41,210 bases of DNA from positions 1 through 41,210 of the IMG/VR virus record IMGVR_UViG_3300025769_000270; one strand, 5' to 3'. Position numbers and translations under genes: made by a program. Within the stretch, counting starts at the first letter, position 1, and every line of letters begins with the position of its first letter. Positions 39,625 through 41,210 of this stretch are shown in pieces. The notes beneath the pieces were generated by a model. It made no database searches. It saw only the letters and a program-made list of their open reading frames with translations, and was not told the DNA's origin. The stretch comes from a virus.

Positions 39625-40081
39625 CGTTTAACGTCAGCCAGTGACGCTCGACGAAGCGGTCAACGGCATCGACCGTTGGGCGCCAGTGCTTCGGGCAGTA
39701 GTCATGCCCAGCGAAGATCCCACCAGGGCACACCTTGGGCCACCACTGGTCCAGCGTGTGCCCTCCTTCTTGTCCCGTGTGCGCGTAGCCATCGACGTAA
39801 ACGAAGTCGAAGCTCGCGTCCTCGAAGAGGTCAGCCGCAGCTTTAAACGTCTCGCGCAGCACTCGGGCTTGCGGCATGGTCCGCACGACGTAGTGGTACT
39901 CCAGCAGATCGTGGTGGTCCGCCCACCTGTCCACGAGCCATAGCTCGTCGAACTTCTCGCTGTTGAGTAGCTGCCGTGCGTAGTGACCCTTGGCCACCCC
40001 TAGTTCAACGCCTCGTGAGCCCCGCTGTAGCAGCGTGGGAAGCTCTTCGCGCACGCGCGGAGCGTCAGTCCCTTTGCTCAC
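39575..40081 (-). CDS. class I SAM-dependent methyltransferase
   Basis: 168 aa from GTG 40081 with GGGAG 7 nt upstream (a TTG two codons earlier is possible). SAM-binding motif I GVELGVAKGHYARQLL at residues about 25-40, motif II acidic LWLVDRW, and motif IV FDFVYVDGYAHTG; then GHDYCPKHW. Pattern is the Methyltransf_24 type, often acting on sugars, small molecules or proteins rather than DNA. No DNA-methylase NPPY/DPPY motif. Last gene of the leftward operon; its 3' end overlaps DUF3310 in the opposite direction. Confidence 0.75.
   Translation of the reverse strand: MSKGTDAPRVREELPTLLQRGSRGVELGVAKGHYARQLLNSEKFDELWLVDRWADHHDLLEYHYVVRTMPQARVLRETFKAAADLFEDASFDFVYVDGYAHTGQEGGHTLDQWWPKVCPGGIFAGHDYCPKHWRPTVDAVDRFVERHWLTLNVTSEARYPSWWVRKPW
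39622..39636. repeat. 15-bp palindrome at the meeting point of the two arms
   Basis: TGACGTT-T-AACGTCA is a perfect 7-bp palindrome with a one-base centre. It covers the DUF3310 stop (39622-39624) and lies within the methyltransferase coding strand, where it forces the rare leucine codon TTA. It could bind a protein or fold in both mRNAs. Confidence 0.6.
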
Positions 40082-40499
40082 GCGCAAGCTCCCGTAGCTC
40101 TTTCAGGTACGCCGACGCTCGGCTGTGCAAGCGGTCCACCTCGCGGTAGACGTCACGGTACGCGCCCGTGCGGGTGACGTTGAAGAGCACCTGCCCGTAG
40201 CTCGCGCCGTCAGGGTTGGTCGTGACCCGTTCAAACAGGTCGCACTCGATCTCGCGCAGGAGGGTGAACTCCTTGTGGCGTGCGAACGCCAGCGCCGTCG
40301 AGTTGAGCATGACCTCGGGGTCACTCGGGTCTAGCTCGTACCGCTCGGAGTAGAACTTGGCCAGTTCGAGCGTGGTCTTCTTCACGATGGCCAGCCCCTC
40401 GACGCTACCGAAGCGCGCGACGGCCATGTCCTCGATCGAGTCGAGCTTGTTTAGATCCGCCTTACTCTGCGGATCCGGCTGTGTCTGCTCTGGTTGCAC
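40065..40499 (-). CDS. unknown helical protein between ParB-like and methyltransferase genes
   Basis: 144 aa from ATG 40499, overlapping the ParB-like gene by 38 nt and the methyltransferase by 17 nt. Pro/Gln-rich start (QPEQTQPDPQSKADLNK), then helices (VEGLAIVKKTTLELAKFYS; NSTALAFARHKEFTLLREI), a loop TTNPDGASYGQVL and a basic helical end (ELRELAREQRD). Size and helical build would suit a small terminase or a DNA-binding adaptor, but no motif proves it. Confidence 0.55.
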   Translation of the reverse strand: MQPEQTQPDPQSKADLNKLDSIEDMAVARFGSVEGLAIVKKTTLELAKFYSERYELDPSDPEVMLNSTALAFARHKEFTLLREIECDLFERVTTNPDGASYGQVLFNVTRTGAYRDVYREVDRLHSRASAYLKELRELAREQRD

Positions 40500-40899
40500 T
40501 GTAGCTGTTCCTCTGCTGCTCCTGTAGCCGCATAGCTAGTTCAAACGTGGGCAAGAGCACGCAGTCGATGTGCGTGTAGTCTAGCAGTTCTGCTGCGGAG
40601 ACGCGGTTCCTGCCCCCGCATACGATGTTGACCACGGGCTTGTCCGGTAGCCTACTGGCTACAGCGCCGATGCGCTCTAGCTCAAGGCGGAGATCCTCGT
40701 GGGGGCCACGCACAACGATGACTGGGTTAGCCAGCCCAGTGTCGTCGATGGAGCGAGCAAGCTCCTCGGCGAACACAGGGACGTCACGCACGAAGAAGTC
40801 TAGGTCCGCAATGGGCATGCACCTCACCTCGAAGGTGTGGACGCCGATGCCTTTAAAGCGCATGCGGCCAGCCAAGTTGCGTAGACGAAGTTTAGACAT
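40462..40899 (-). CDS. ParB/Srx-like nuclease-fold protein
   Basis: 145 aa from ATG 40899, overlapping the ruvC stop by 8 nt. Residues about 25-120 follow the ParB N-terminal pattern: an initial strand EVRCMPIADLDFFVRD, helix FAEELARSIDDTGLANPVIV, and the signature GGRNRVSAAELLDYTHIDCVLL. Such stand-alone ParB-like proteins in phages are thought to bind or nick DNA, sometimes with the terminase. No helix-turn-helix centromere-binding domain is visible, so it is probably not a partition protein. Confidence 0.65.
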   Translation of the reverse strand: MSKLRLRNLAGRMRFKGIGVHTFEVRCMPIADLDFFVRDVPVFAEELARSIDDTGLANPVIVVRGPHEDLRLELERIGAVASRLPDKPVVNIVCGGRNRVSAAELLDYTHIDCVLLPTFELAMRLQEQQRNSYSATRADTAGSAE

Positions 40900-41210
40900 C
40901 TGGGATTGTCTTACTGAACATAAGAAGAGCGGCCAGGGTCGCGTCGTTTTCGTGTGAGGTCACGCCTTGGTCAGCCGTGATGGACTTCACGACCGCCTTG
41001 ACCTCGCTCTTCTTCGGGATGAACTTGCGGTTCCACTCCTTGTTGACCGCTCGACACACCGCCTTCTTCAAGGACAGGGGGGACGCGTGTCTAAACGGGA
41101 TGTTCCTAGCGTGGGACCAAGCGACGATAATCGACGAGACCGCCCACAGGAATGCGGTGGTCTTGATCTGCCCCATGATAAACGGCGGCGTCTCACTCGC
41201 AACCGCCTCG
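40892..41210 (-). CDS. ruvC: RuvC-like resolvase (C-terminal part, runs off the right edge)
   Basis: Same frame as the gene at 1-465, completed across the contig junction. Includes HENDATLAALLMF, the C-terminal H-x-x-D part of the RuvC active site, and ends TIPDV with TAA at 40892. A basic middle (LSLKKAVCRAVNKEWNRKF) would bind DNA. The stop overlaps the ParB-like start by 8 nt. Full length after joining is 169 aa. This is the same gene as the left-edge entry, not a second copy. Confidence 0.85.
   Translation of the reverse strand, partial: EAVASETPPFIMGQIKTTAFLWAVSSIIVAWSHARNIPFRHASPLSLKKAVCRAVNKEWNRKFIPKKSEVKAVVKSITADQGVTSHENDATLAALLMFSKTIPDV
40937..41210. repeat. right copy of imperfect terminal repeat
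   Basis: Ungapped match to 1-274 at 267 of 274 positions; see the left copy. The differing bases are at 41015, 41108, 41126, 41129, 41141, 41149 and 41195. Confidence 0.95.

Noticed and set aside
1-41210. T7-like identical direct terminal repeats
   Set aside because: The copies differ by seven silent changes and lie within one gene (ruvC); an assembly junction between strains explains this better.
1-41210. tRNA genes, CRISPR array, integrase, phage RNA polymerase
   Set aside because: Looked for by eye in gaps and gene products; no cloverleaf, no regular spaced repeats, no tyrosine/serine recombinase motif, no T7-type polymerase.

Overview
The window is a tailed-phage genome of podovirus type that closes on itself. 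Bases 1-274 and 40937-41210 are the same stretch of an ruvC-like gene, which implies a circular or circularly permuted genome of about 40,936 bp. Base composition is GC-rich (about 60% by eye), genes are tightly packed with ATGA/GTGA overlaps, and there is no integrase, no tRNA that I could find, no phage RNA polymerase and no CRISPR array. A spanin-like lipoprotein suggests a host with an outer membrane. I cannot name the host.

Layout. Everything radiates from one divergent hub at 25475-25817. Leftward (minus strand) runs a late operon of about 26 kb: a small regulator or small-terminase candidate, large terminase, portal, a zinc-ribbon protein, scaffold, major capsid, adaptor, a Cys-rich tail protein, a 1772-residue nozzle-like tail protein, a cupin protein, three ejection-type internal virion proteins (257, 1106 and 1897 aa) and three small membrane or lysis-type proteins. 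It ends with a LAGLIDADG protein and RuvC, then crosses the contig junction into a ParB-like protein, an unknown protein and a SAM methyltransferase (ending at 39575). Rightward (plus strand) runs an early/replication arm. It starts with a PC4-like ssDNA-binding protein and a string of small proteins separated by two strong terminators. After a second promoter-like element at 27608 come a SprT-like metalloprotease, many small unknowns, a ribbon-helix-helix protein, a second HExxH protein, a primase-polymerase, a UvrD-like helicase, a family A DNA polymerase, a possible SSB-like protein, a Cas4-like Fe-S nuclease and a DUF3310 protein (ending at 39624). The two arms meet with a 50-bp overlap at 39.6 kb.

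The most unusual part is control DNA. The hub is a nested inverted duplication: two 57-nt arms with conserved blocks, and two exactly identical 32-nt start regions, so that the divergent first genes share leader and first codons. A spaced element (TGTCAGG, 10 nt, CCCGGCGGAA, 1 nt, GTA) occurs in both arms and a third time at 27608, always with the same spacing. Other signals are two terminator-hairpin-leader cassettes whose hairpins covary, a structured 286-bp gap before the replication genes (candidate origin/operator), and an octamer GTTTAGAC that recurs in all three codon phases. The family A polymerase lacks the conserved O-helix tyrosine, and the terminal repeat copies differ by seven changes, all synonymous.

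Calls rest on reading motifs by eye; no database search was possible.
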